From Bacilli bacterium (GTDB lineage Bacteria; Bacillota_I; Bacilli_A; ML615J-28; CAG-313): a DNA stretch of 58,534 nucleotides. The position numbers were made by a program, and so were the translations under genes. Positions 43,244 through 52,076 of the stretch are shown piece after piece. The notes under the pieces were generated by a model that was not told the origin of the DNA, did no database searches, and worked only from the letters and a program-made list of their open reading frames with translations. Numbering within the stretch: the stretch's first letter is position 1; every line of letters begins with the position of its first letter. Location: the NCBI GenBank assembly GCA_017411715.1, contig JAFQPO010000006.1, positions 1 to 58,534 on the forward strand, in the 5' to 3' direction.

Positions 43244-44665
43244 TTAGCCTCTCATTCTGTCTGTAATGCTTCTAGCTATTTTAACTCCATTTGCTCCTGC
43301 TTGTGCAAGACCTCTTGTAATACCTGCTCCATCGCCACCTACATATAAATTCTTAATTTCAGTTTCAAATTCATTATTTACAACAGGGCGATCACTATAG
43401 AATTTAGCCTCAACCCCATAGAATAATGTATGGTTACTTGCGATACCAGGTGTTACATAATTTAATGCTTCAACCATTTCTATTAAACTTTTCATCACAT
43501 TATATGGTAATACTAGCCCTAAATCACCAGGAACAGCCTCTTTTAAAGTAGGTTTAACAAAACCTTCTGCGATTCTTTTTGGTGTAGAACGACGTCCTTT
43601 TTTAATATCCCCATATTTTTGTACGATAACTCCACCGTTACTTAATCTATTCGCAAGGCGAGAAACTTCGCATGCAAATCCATTAGGGTCATTAAATGGT
43701 TCATCAAATTCTTGTGATACTAATAGCGCAAAGTTAGTGTTTTTACTACCTAGTTTTGTGTCATTATAAGCATGACCATTACATACCATAATACCATGGT
43801 GATTTTCAACTACAACATGCCCGCTAGGGTTTGAACAGAATGTTCTAACTTGTGTTCCAACACTTGTATTAAATACAAATTTGCCTTCATATAAATGCTC
43901 GTTAATTTCTTCCATGATAATATCATTTGTTTCAACGCGCACTCCAATATCAACACGATTATTTTTAAACTTAACATCGTGTTTTTTAAGTACTTCAGTA
44001 AGCCAAGTAGATCCACCTCTACCTACTCCTAAAATAACATATTCACTTTCTATTTTTTCACCATTTGCTAAAACAACACCTTTTACTTGATTATTTTCAA
44101 CAATAACATCTTCAACTTTTGTTTTAAACATATAATCAATATGAGGTTTCATTGTTTCATAAATGTTCTTTAATACTTCTAAATTTACTTCAGTTCCTAA
44201 GTGGCGAACTTCACTACGTAATAGTTTTAATCCTACGCTAATCCCACGACGTTCAATATCTAATACTTCTTTGGTTAAAGGATTGGTAACTTCATGTGGT
44301 GCACCATGAGCTAAGTTAATACTATCAACATATCTGATTAAATCAAGTAATTCTTCATCAGACATATATTCGCCCATCCAACCGCCAAATTCAGTAGTGA
44401 TGTTAAATTTACCATCAGAGTAAGCGCCACATCCACCAAATCCACTTGTCATTGAACAACTAGGTTTACATTCTTTTTGACCATCAGCTGTACGTGGACA
44501 ACGTGTAATTTGTTTGCTTAAAATAGGACATTTACGGTCATAGATTGAATGTCCTTTATCGATTAGTAAAACTTTTGCGTCTTTATTTTTGACCATTAAT
44601 TCATAAGCAGAAAATATCCCCGCAGGTCCTGCTCCAACAATAATTACATCATACTTATTACTCAT
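43244..44665 (-). CDS. COG2509 FAD-dependent oxidoreductase
   Basis: The 473 residues begin with a Rossmann FAD site (VIIVGAGPAGIFSAYEL). They contain the COG2509 cysteine region (KCPILSKQITRCPRTADG, then CKPSCSMTSGFGGCGAYSDG), the mid-domain ILGVGRGGSTWL, and a C-terminal LYVGGDGAGITRGLAQAGA flavin loop. The biochemical function of this family is not established. The cysteines could hold a metal or cluster, or serve as redox thiols. It is the first gene of the run with hpt, preceded by an extended -10 TGTTATAAT. Confidence 0.9.
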   Translation of the reverse strand: MSNKYDVIIVGAGPAGIFSAYELMVKNKDAKVLLIDKGHSIYDRKCPILSKQITRCPRTADGQKECKPSCSMTSGFGGCGAYSDGKFNITTEFGGWMGEYMSDEELLDLIRYVDSINLAHGAPHEVTNPLTKEVLDIERRGISVGLKLLRSEVRHLGTEVNLEVLKNIYETMKPHIDYMFKTKVEDVIVENNQVKGVVLANGEKIESEYVILGVGRGGSTWLTEVLKKHDVKFKNNRVDIGVRVETNDIIMEEINEHLYEGKFVFNTSVGTQVRTFCSNPSGHVVVENHHGIMVCNGHAYNDTKLGSKNTNFALLVSQEFDEPFNDPNGFACEVSRLANRLSNGGVIVQKYGDIKKGRRSTPKRIAEGFVKPTLKEAVPGDLGLVLPYNVMKSLIEMVEALNYVTPGIASNHTLFYGVEAKFYSDRPVVNNEFETEIKNLYVGGDGAGITRGLAQAGANGVKIARSITDRMRG

Positions 44666-44741
44666 AGGAAGCTCCTTTATTTATTATTTACAAATTATTA
44701 TAACACAAACTAAAATTTTTATCTATCTATTTGAAACTAAA

Positions 44742-44768
44742 AAAAGGTGAATAGACTATTCACCTTTT
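44742..44768 (-). terminator. Intrinsic terminator of the pot operon
   Basis: A 13-bp inverted repeat AAAAGGTGAATAG/CTATTCACCTTTT (44742-44754 with 44756-44768) includes the last codons and stop of potD. Confidence 0.85.
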
Positions 44769-46684
44769 CTAAATCTTAATTTTTGTTTATTAACAATTTG
44801 TTTTTTATATCTAATCGAAAGTTTTTTACGAACAATATGAATTGTAACTAAAGTTATAACTCCTAAACCAACAACACCTAAGAAGACATAAACTGGTATC
44901 ATATTAGCAGAAGCTTTAACTTTACCCCACATAATGATAACGTCTTCGTTATAACTACCAAAATCATTCATAATAGCACAACGAGCAATAATATGTTCAC
45001 TTGGATATTGTGTTTCTAGCGCATTTTCATATCCTGCATACGGATAAATGATTGCTCTTCTACCTTCAGTTAAAGTGCCGCCATAAAAATATGTTAAATC
45101 ATATGGTGTAACTTCTTCCCAATCATCACTTTCAGTTGGTAATTTACCAATTGTAGTAGTTGTAGAATTATATAATACACCATCATATATTATCATTTCT
45201 CCTTCTTCATACTCATATTCTTCATCATATTCACATGATTCTAAATAATAAGTATTAAGTGGTGTTTCTACTTCTTCCCAATATTTTTTCTCAAGCATTC
45301 CTTCCTTATTAATAGGAGCTACACTATGAGCTTTGTCAGCGATTGATTTATATAAATATCCTTCATAGAATACTTCATCACCTTTATTGTATGAAATAGA
45401 TTCATCAAAAACATTACTTTCTGTTATAACATAATTATTATCTAAACTATAATCAACATTACTAGTAACACCAAAACACCAATATAGATTATCACCATCA
45501 ATTAATAATGAATCATATTCCACACGGCCTTTAACGATCAGATCACAAGCGCCATACCACGCACCAGTAAGTGTAAATAAGTCATCACCTGCGATATATG
45601 GAGTATAACCAATAAAGTTCATATTATCAGCAGAGTTAACTGGATCAGATAAAAAGTCTAAGAATTTATAGGCGAGTTTTCTGTTTGATCCTTTTGGCAT
45701 TGTCCATGCGTCATACCAAATATTACTTCCATCTAATGGAACAGAGTATTCTAAGTTGATACCTTCTTCCCTTGCTTGTTCAATTGAGTATACCGCATCG
45801 CCTGAGTAAGCTTGGTTAATTTTAATTTTCCCTGTAACAATATCATTTTTACCAGAGTCTACTTCAAATCCAAAGATATTCTTTTTCATTTCAATTAATT
45901 CGCTATGAACAGTACTAATCTTTTCATAGTTTTCATTTGCGGAATCAGTACTACCATCTAATTTAAAATCAAAGATATTTTGGATTGTTTGTTGATAAAT
46001 TGTTTGATTTAGAGTTGTAGGATTATTTAGATAATTTAGTTTTAACTTTGTGAACTCCTCACTTTTACTATATGCATGCATAAGTCCTGGAACATAAGCA
46101 TCACGCATAGAGTTCTTAATAGAAATTAAATTTTCATATGTTGGGTCCCATAAAACATCCCAAGATTTAATATCTTCTTTTATCGTATCAGTACATTCAG
46201 AATCATAAATTAAACCTAGAGTGCCCCACATATATCCAACCGCAAATTCATCTAATGATACTTGTTCCCCCTTATATGGAACAATCATTTGTTTAAGTTT
46301 AGTACGCATTAAAGTAGATGCATACTTATCATAGTTTGGAACATGAATGCTTATATCATCCATTGGTTCAATCAATTCTTCTTTAATCATTCTTTGAATC
46401 ATATAATCAGATGTACAAATCAAATCATATGTTCCTTCTTTTTGTAAAGTAAACTGATTATACATTGTTTCATTTGTATCATATGTATAATAATTAACTT
46501 TTACATCATAAAGTTCTTCAAATTTCGCAATTAAATCAACACTATCATCACTACCATTAGATATATAATCTTCAACGTTATAAATTGTTAATGTTTGACC
46601 ACTAAATTCTGATTTCGCATTAACAACATAAGAACTTGAACAAATCAATATTAGACTAAGAAAGATGGCTAATAATTTTTTCAT
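44756..46684 (-). CDS. potD: Spermidine/putrescine-binding protein with CBM-like insert and C-terminal anchor
   Basis: The 642 residues are nearly twice the usual PotD (about 350). A signal peptide (1-23) lacks a normal lipobox. Residues about 28-400 form the polyamine-binding lobes (TLTIYNVEDYI, NQAYSGDAVYSI, GYTPYIAGDD). Two repeats at about 431-472 and 491-525 resemble chitin-binding CBM5/12 units (YNKGDEVFYEGYLYKS; YEEGEMIIYDGVLYNS, each with a late W). PotD sequence then resumes (YPSEHIIARCAIMNDFGS ... MWGKVKA), and a C-terminal membrane helix (about 595-618) with a basic tail anchors it. It is last in potABCD and overlaps potC by one base. Confidence 0.92.
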   Translation of the reverse strand: MKKLLAIFLSLILICSSSYVVNAKSEFSGQTLTIYNVEDYISNGSDDSVDLIAKFEELYDVKVNYYTYDTNETMYNQFTLQKEGTYDLICTSDYMIQRMIKEELIEPMDDISIHVPNYDKYASTLMRTKLKQMIVPYKGEQVSLDEFAVGYMWGTLGLIYDSECTDTIKEDIKSWDVLWDPTYENLISIKNSMRDAYVPGLMHAYSKSEEFTKLKLNYLNNPTTLNQTIYQQTIQNIFDFKLDGSTDSANENYEKISTVHSELIEMKKNIFGFEVDSGKNDIVTGKIKINQAYSGDAVYSIEQAREEGINLEYSVPLDGSNIWYDAWTMPKGSNRKLAYKFLDFLSDPVNSADNMNFIGYTPYIAGDDLFTLTGAWYGACDLIVKGRVEYDSLLIDGDNLYWCFGVTSNVDYSLDNNYVITESNVFDESISYNKGDEVFYEGYLYKSIADKAHSVAPINKEGMLEKKYWEEVETPLNTYYLESCEYDEEYEYEEGEMIIYDGVLYNSTTTTIGKLPTESDDWEEVTPYDLTYFYGGTLTEGRRAIIYPYAGYENALETQYPSEHIIARCAIMNDFGSYNEDVIIMWGKVKASANMIPVYVFLGVVGLGVITLVTIHIVRKKLSIRYKKQIVNKQKLRFRKGE

Positions 46685-47505
46685 TATCTTCGCCCCCTTC
46701 TAGCTTTTAATAATTTAATAGCTTTATTATTATTATAGAATGTAATAGCGAGTACAAACACTAATACTATCGCAAAAAGAATTGTACTTAAAGCTCTAAC
46801 TTCCGGTGGTATCGGATGTTTAGCAACAATCTTTTGAATATAAGTTGAAACTGTTTCAAAAGAAGGTTCTTTCAAATATTGAGTAATTACAAAGTCATCA
46901 AGTGATAATGTTAATGAAATCAAGAAACCAGAAAAAATACCTGGTAAAATCTCTGGTAATACTACTTTAAATAAAGCATATCTAGGAGATGCACCTAAAT
47001 CAAGAGCAGCCTCATAAATAAATGGATCCATTTGCATAAGCTTTGGTTTTACATTTAAATATACAAAAGCCACAGTTAATACTAAATGCCCAACAAGTAA
47101 TGTTAAGAAACTATATCTTGTATTTAGTACTTTAAATAATATCGCAAGACTTAAAGCCATTACAATTTCAGCATTAACAACTGGCAATTGAGTCATAGTT
47201 TCAACTGGTTGGCGGAATCTTTTTTCGGAATAAAATACTCCAATTGCCCCTAGTGTTCCAAGAATGGTCGAAACAATACCTGATACCACCGCAATTAATA
47301 ACGTATTTCCAAAAGCATCCATTAATGATTCATTCTTAAATAAATCAACATATAGTTTAAATGAAAAGCCATTCCAAATACCTAATTGATCACTATCAGT
47401 AAATGAATATACAACTAAAACTAAGATTGGCGCATACATTAAAAGCAGTACTAAATAAATGTATGTTTTCGCAAGAATCTTTTTAAATCTTTCCCATCTT
47501 ACCAT
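46684..47505 (-). CDS. potC: Spermidine/putrescine ABC transporter permease PotC
   Basis: The 273 residues with six membrane helices match PotC/YdcV-type permeases: VLVVYSFTDSDQLGIWNGFS, then EAALDLGASPRYALFKVVLPEILPGI (EAA loop contacting the ATPase) and SLDDFVITQYL. With PotB it forms the membrane channel for polyamine uptake. It overlaps potB by 7 bp and potD by 1 bp. Confidence 0.95.
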   Translation of the reverse strand: MVRWERFKKILAKTYIYLVLLLMYAPILVLVVYSFTDSDQLGIWNGFSFKLYVDLFKNESLMDAFGNTLLIAVVSGIVSTILGTLGAIGVFYSEKRFRQPVETMTQLPVVNAEIVMALSLAILFKVLNTRYSFLTLLVGHLVLTVAFVYLNVKPKLMQMDPFIYEAALDLGASPRYALFKVVLPEILPGIFSGFLISLTLSLDDFVITQYLKEPSFETVSTYIQKIVAKHPIPPEVRALSTILFAIVLVFVLAITFYNNNKAIKLLKARRGRR

Positions 47506-48287
47506 ATTGAACGTCCTCCTCGATCATCTTTTGAGAACTTTCTAGTGATGAAAACACTAAGTCCAATTAATAGTAACATGATTAATGCCATAAATGAACC
47601 AAAGTTCCAGTCAGCTTGGTTGAAATATAAATCAATATAACTACCAAATAACACAACATTATATTCAGATAAAATATCAGAAATAACATAAGATGAAAGT
47701 GTTGGCATAAATACCATAGTCGCAGCCGAAACAATTCCTGGCATTGTCATAGGAATAATTGTTTTAAAGAATGTGTGGAATGGATTAGCTCCTAAGTCAA
47801 GACTAGCTTCGATTTGTGAGCGATCCATTTTAAGCATTGTAGTATAAAGAGGTAATACTACAAATGGTAAATAGTTATATACTAAACCAATGATAGTAGT
47901 TAATTCAGAATGGGCACCAGTAGAAATACCAATCCAATTTAATACATCTCTTGTAGCACTAGTACGGATAATAAAATTAATCCACATTGGCATAATAAAT
48001 AACATTACTAGAACAGAAGATTTATTATATTTGCGATTAGCAAGCACCATCGCAAGCGGATAACCAATTAATAAACAAATGAATGTATTAATTATCGCAT
48101 ACGCAAAAGATATCAATAATACATCAACATTTGTTTTATCTGAGAAAAATCTTATAAGATTGTCAATTGATAATTGTCCGCCTTTGTTAGTAAACGCATA
48201 ATATACTATAAATAGAACAGGAATAACAACAAAACAAACTAGAAATAAAACATAAGGAATTGATAAATACTTACGTCTAAATTTCAT
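47499..48287 (-). CDS. potB: Spermidine/putrescine ABC transporter permease PotB
   Basis: The 262 residues with six membrane helices match PotB: PMWINFIIRTSA, QIEASLDLGANPFHTFFKTI (EAA loop), PMTMPGIVSAATMVFMPTLS. It overlaps the end of potA by 11 bp and has only a weak SD, so expression probably depends on translational coupling to potA. Confidence 0.95.
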   Translation of the reverse strand: MKFRRKYLSIPYVLFLVCFVVIPVLFIVYYAFTNKGGQLSIDNLIRFFSDKTNVDVLLISFAYAIINTFICLLIGYPLAMVLANRKYNKSSVLVMLFIMPMWINFIIRTSATRDVLNWIGISTGAHSELTTIIGLVYNYLPFVVLPLYTTMLKMDRSQIEASLDLGANPFHTFFKTIIPMTMPGIVSAATMVFMPTLSSYVISDILSEYNVVLFGSYIDLYFNQADWNFGSFMALIMLLLIGLSVFITRKFSKDDRGGRSIW

Positions 48288-49791
48288 ATTTAGAAATGTC
48301 TTCTTTCAAAGTTAGTTTAATCTTACTTTCAGGTATTTTTACACTAACTGTATCTAGTTCATTCCATGTCCATTCAGTATCAACAACAAAATCTTCTTCC
48401 TCTTCTGTTCTTACAATAACTTGATAATGGTCACCTTTCCAAACCATTTGAATGATTTGACCAGTAATATTACCATCTTCTAAGTCATCACTAATTTCAA
48501 TATCTTTCATATCAATAGTAGCAATTACATCTAAATCAGTTAAGTCATATTTCTTACCATCAGGAGTTGAAAAATATCCTTTTTCATCTACACTTGAGCC
48601 ATTAACAAGTTGTGTAATATCACAATCCCAAGTTGCCCCCGCAAATACAACTTTATTATTTTTATTAATATAAGCATCTTGATAAATATTAGCATCATAT
48701 GCGCGATTCATAATTTGAATTAAATCCGGTTCAATTGACAAAGATACTTCAGTATTAACTTCATGGTCAGCTGTAGTTTGGATTAAAACCTCATTATTAC
48801 CAACCATCGCCGTAAATTGGTAATGAATGCCTTTAAATATCTTATTGACAATTTTTGCTTTAACAGCTCCTTCACCAAGTGGCTTAATAATAACATCTTC
48901 AGGTCTAACAACAACATCGACTTTTTGATTAACTGGGAAATCATCAATACATTCCCATGTTGTACCTAAGAAACGAACTTTCTTGTTACCTATCATTGTT
49001 CCTACATAAATGTTAGACTCACCAATGAAGTCCGCAACAAACGCATTTTTAGGTTCATTATAAATATCAAGTGGTGTACCAATTTGTTGGATTTGTCCAT
49101 CTTCCATTACAACAATCATATCACTCATAGTTAGTGCTTCTTCTTGATCATGAGTAACGTAAATAAAAGTAATACCAAGCTTACGATGCATTTCTTTTAA
49201 TTCAAGTTGCATTTCTTTTCTCATTTTTAAGTCTAGCGCACCAAGAGGTTCATCAAGTAAAAGAATTTCAGGTTCATTAACAATTGCTCTAGCAATCGCA
49301 ACACGTTGTTGTTGTCCACCTGATAATGTTGAAACATCACGAGATTCAAAAGCCTCTAAATCTACAATTTTTAAAGCCTTTGTAACTTTTGCATCAACTT
49401 CTTCACGAGTAAACTTACGATATTTAGTAACTTTAGTTCCATCTTTTTTAGTTACTTCATAAGCCACTTTTTTAAACTTTAAGCCAAACGCAATATTATC
49501 GTATACATCTAGATGAGGAAATAATGCATAGCGTTGGAAAACAGTATTAAGCGGTCTTTTGTATGGTGGAAGAGAACCAATGTCTTTTCCATTTAATAGT
49601 ATTTGTCCACTTGTAGGTTTTTCAAACCCTGCTATCATTCTTAATGTGGTAGTTTTACCACATCCAGATGGGCCAAGAAATGTTATAAATTCGCCCTTAT
49701 TAACATATAAATTAAAGTTTTCAACAGCATAGCTATCTTCATACTTTTTATTAACATTTATTAATTCTAAAATTACATCTTTTTTTGCCAT
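48277..49791 (-). CDS. potA: Spermidine/putrescine ABC transporter ATPase PotA with extended C-terminus
   Basis: The 504 residues exceed the usual 370-380. The ATPase has Walker A GPSGCGKTT, Q-loop FQRYALFPHL, signature LSGGQQQRV, Walker B LLLDEPLGALD and H-loop YVTHDQEE. A Lys-rich insert (VTKKDGTKVTKYRKF) lies between the Q-loop and the signature. After the first TOBE region (about 275-365) comes a second TOBE-like unit (about 375-500), both containing a W(D/E)C and a VWKGDHYQ or IFKGIHYQ strand, so the regulatory tail is duplicated. It is first of the transport genes, 13 bp after the regulator. Confidence 0.95.
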   Translation of the reverse strand: MAKKDVILELINVNKKYEDSYAVENFNLYVNKGEFITFLGPSGCGKTTTLRMIAGFEKPTSGQILLNGKDIGSLPPYKRPLNTVFQRYALFPHLDVYDNIAFGLKFKKVAYEVTKKDGTKVTKYRKFTREEVDAKVTKALKIVDLEAFESRDVSTLSGGQQQRVAIARAIVNEPEILLLDEPLGALDLKMRKEMQLELKEMHRKLGITFIYVTHDQEEALTMSDMIVVMEDGQIQQIGTPLDIYNEPKNAFVADFIGESNIYVGTMIGNKKVRFLGTTWECIDDFPVNQKVDVVVRPEDVIIKPLGEGAVKAKIVNKIFKGIHYQFTAMVGNNEVLIQTTADHEVNTEVSLSIEPDLIQIMNRAYDANIYQDAYINKNNKVVFAGATWDCDITQLVNGSSVDEKGYFSTPDGKKYDLTDLDVIATIDMKDIEISDDLEDGNITGQIIQMVWKGDHYQVIVRTEEEEDFVVDTEWTWNELDTVSVKIPESKIKLTLKEDISKYEI

Positions 49792-49804
49792 AAATATTCT
49801 CCTT

Positions 49805-50335
49805 TTAGAAATTAGGTGGACTACTTATCCAAATGACTCTACATGCTTCATTGGTTTGATTTTTTAAGTAGTGATGTTTAATTGATGTGTAATAAAAGGT
49901 TTCCCCTTTTTTAACAGTGTATGCTTTATCATCGATAACTAAAGTTAACTCACCCTCTAACACATATCCGAATTCTTGTCCTTCATGAGGATAATCAATA
50001 TCAGTTGCGGAATGAGGATTAATAGTTACCATAATCGGCTCCATTTCGTTCTTTTGAGCATTAGGAACAAGCCATTTAATTTCATATTGATCATATAACT
50101 TTACAAAATAATTATTTTCATTAAAGACAACTTGTTCATGACTATCTTTAAAGAATTCAGACATATTTGTACCAAGCGCATTAACAATATCCTCAAGTGT
50201 AGAAATTGATGGTTCAGTTAAATCATTTTCAAGCTGAGAAATATATCCTTTAGTTAGTTCAGTACGATTAGCAAGCTCTTCTTGCGTTAAATTACATAGG
50301 TTCCTTAGTTCTTTGATACGCATACCTATTTTCAT
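49805..50335 (-). CDS. XRE-cupin transcriptional regulator of the pot operon
   Basis: The 176 residues have an N-terminal XRE HTH (RIKELRNLCNLTQEELANRT, TKGYISQLEN, PSISTLEDI) and a C-terminal cupin barrel (about 100-176; DYPHEGQEFGYVLEGEL, GETFYYTSIKHHYLKNQT) with His and Glu residues suited to ligand or metal binding. Regulators of this PuuR-like type often control polyamine genes. It heads the potABCD operon, and a perfect palindrome lies in the leader. Confidence 0.92.
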   Translation of the reverse strand: MKIGMRIKELRNLCNLTQEELANRTELTKGYISQLENDLTEPSISTLEDIVNALGTNMSEFFKDSHEQVVFNENNYFVKLYDQYEIKWLVPNAQKNEMEPIMVTINPHSATDIDYPHEGQEFGYVLEGELTLVIDDKAYTVKKGETFYYTSIKHHYLKNQTNEACRVIWISSPPNF

Positions 50336-50403
50336 ATCAATACCTCCAAATACTAAAAATTTACCACAAAAGTATTTTTTTGTTTAAGAAAAGTAAATTA
50401 TTT

Positions 50404-50420
50404 GTTTAGTAATTCTAAAC
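50404..50420. promoter_or_regulatory. Probable operator in the pot operon leader
   Basis: GTTTAG-TAATT-CTAAAC is a perfect 6+6 inverted repeat. It lies about 6-22 bases after the predicted transcription start, a position where a bound XRE protein would block transcription. Confidence 0.55.
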
Positions 50421-50432
50421 TTTTACCAATAT

Positions 50433-50461
50433 ATTATAGTGCTTTTTGTCTAAAAAATCAA
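50433..50461 (-). promoter_or_regulatory. Sigma-A promoter of the pot operon
   Basis: TTGATT (50456-50461), 17 bp, TATAAT (50433-50438). The leader before the regulator ATG is about 90 bases. Confidence 0.75.
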
Positions 50462-50487
50462 CATATTTGTACTATTATTTACACAAA

Positions 50488-50512
50488 AAACCAAGGGAAA
50501 ATCCCTTGGTTT
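50488..50512 (-). terminator. Intrinsic terminator of the upp-membrane protein run
   Basis: Stem AAACCAAGGGA/TCCCTTGGTTT (50488-50498 with 50502-50512) with a 3-base loop is followed on the minus strand by TTTTT. Confidence 0.85.
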
Positions 50513-50522
50513 CAAATCTTTT

Positions 50523-51383
50523 TTATATAAAATACAAAACAATCGAAATTATAGAAATAACTAAGAATGTTAATATGCAACTAGCTGCATAAAGCATAAA
50601 TCCTAGTGCTAAACCATCACCTAATCTAGTTGTTTCTTTAGTTTTTTTCATCGCAAATGATAAATAACATATATAAATGATGTCAACAATCATCGCAATT
50701 AGTTGAGAAAAGCTAAAAGATACTATATGATAAATTTGTGATAATATAGATGGTTTTTCAGGGTCACGCAAAAAGTTAATTACATATGGTGCAATAACAG
50801 ATACCGGTATTGATATAAAATATATAATGCCCGGTAGTATTAAAGCAATTGCTAATAATCTATGTAATACTTTGTTTTTAATTAAGACAAACAATCTAAG
50901 TACAATACTCGCAATGAAAAGTATTCGATACAATAAATTTATGATCATTGATAAAATATTAGCAGCAAGTACTGTATCCGCAATAGTACCAAAAATTAAT
51001 TCTTCATTTTCTATTGCTGCATTCAAATACAGTGTAATTAAATTATCACTACAATTGTATAAAAACAATGATACTACATAAGCAAGCGAAACTGATAAAG
51101 TTATTGATAAAAGAGTTGATTCACCAACAATTTTAGATGTCACCTTAAATACCCATATTGTACTTGTTATCATTAACCCTAAAGCCAAAAAGCTAAGCAC
51201 AATACGTGTTATTATTAATGCATTGACTGATTCAAAGACAAAGAATCCAAATGAGCCAACTACACATCTAAACAAAATATCAGCAATATTTGAAATTAAA
51301 ACAGTAAATAATAATTGATGATAATACCTAGGCGACTTTTCTTCACTCTTCGTATAATCAATAATTAATTCATCTTGATTCAT
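50523..51383 (-). CDS. Polytopic membrane protein of unknown function
   Basis: The 286 residues have about seven hydrophobic segments (near 22-45, 55-80, 90-115, 135-165, 170-195, 215-240, 255-283) and a polar N-terminus. No family is recognised. It starts at the upp stop (TAATG overlap) with only a weak SD, so it is translationally coupled to upp. The position suggests, but does not prove, a link to uracil or nucleobase uptake. It lacks motifs of the UraA or NCS families. Confidence 0.75.
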   Translation of the reverse strand: MNQDELIIDYTKSEEKSPRYYHQLLFTVLISNIADILFRCVVGSFGFFVFESVNALIITRIVLSFLALGLMITSTIWVFKVTSKIVGESTLLSITLSVSLAYVVSLFLYNCSDNLITLYLNAAIENEELIFGTIADTVLAANILSMIINLLYRILFIASIVLRLFVLIKNKVLHRLLAIALILPGIIYFISIPVSVIAPYVINFLRDPEKPSILSQIYHIVSFSFSQLIAMIVDIIYICYLSFAMKKTKETTRLGDGLALGFMLYAASCILTFLVISIISIVLYFI

Positions 51384-52012
51384 TATTTAGTTCCGAAAAT
51401 TCTATCTCCACAATCTCCAAGACCAGGAACGATATAACCATTTTCATTTAGTTTTTCATCTAAAGCAGCTAAATAGATTTTAACATCAGGATGTGCATTA
51501 TGAAGTTTTGAAATACCTTCTTCAACACCAACAAGCCCTACGAATGTAATATCTTTGATACCACGTGCTTTTAAAATATCAACAGCAGCTAATGCGCTAC
51601 CACCTGTTGCAAGCATAGGGTCAACTAATAATACTGTTGATTCAGTAATGTTTGCAGGGAATTTCGCATAATAAGTATGAGGTTCTAAAGTTTCTTCATC
51701 ACGATATAAACCGATATGACCGATTTTAGCAGTTGGAATTAAACTAGCAATTCCATCAACCATGCCAAGTCCAGCACGTAAAATTGGCACAATAACTACA
51801 TCTTTAGCTAATTGTTCACAAACAGTTTTTTGAATAGGAGTTTCAATTTCAATTTTAGTTGTTTCTAAATCTCTTGTGATTTCATAAGCCATTAATCCAC
51901 CAATTTCAGAAACTAATTGACGGAAATCTTTAGTATTAGTAGATTTTGCTCTAACCATAGATAATTTATGTTTAATTAATGGATGATTTAAAATAGTAAC
52001 ATTGTTTTGCAT
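51383..52012 (-). CDS. upp: Uracil phosphoribosyltransferase
   Basis: The enzyme forms UMP from uracil and PRPP. The 209 residues match Upp exactly in length and motifs: [26 protein letters not shown], the PRPP loop [14 protein letters not shown] and the uracil-site [14 protein letters not shown] at the C-terminus. It has its own promoter and is followed without a gap by a membrane protein gene. Confidence 0.97.
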   Translation of the reverse strand: MQNNVTILNHPLIKHKLSMVRAKSTNTKDFRQLVSEIGGLMAYEITRDLETTKIEIETPIQKTVCEQLAKDVVIVPILRAGLGMVDGIASLIPTAKIGHIGLYRDEETLEPHTYYAKFPANITESTVLLVDPMLATGGSALAAVDILKARGIKDITFVGLVGVEEGISKLHNAHPDVKIYLAALDEKLNENGYIVPGLGDCGDRIFGTK

Positions 52013-52034
52013 AAGGCACCTCTTTCTTTGCTAT

Positions 52035-52063
52035 ATTATATCAAAAGACACAAAAAATTGCAA
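52035..52063 (-). promoter_or_regulatory. Sigma-A promoter of upp
   Basis: TTGCAA (52058-52063), 17 bp, TATAAT (52035-52040) with TGA before the -10 box. The short leader leaves no room for a riboswitch. Confidence 0.75.
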
Positions 52064-52076
52064 TTATTTGGTATAT

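Noticed and set aside
46614..46684. PotD as a lipoprotein
   Set aside because: The only early Cys follows LILI, with Ile before Cys, which is not a usable lipobox; a C-terminal membrane helix provides the anchor instead.
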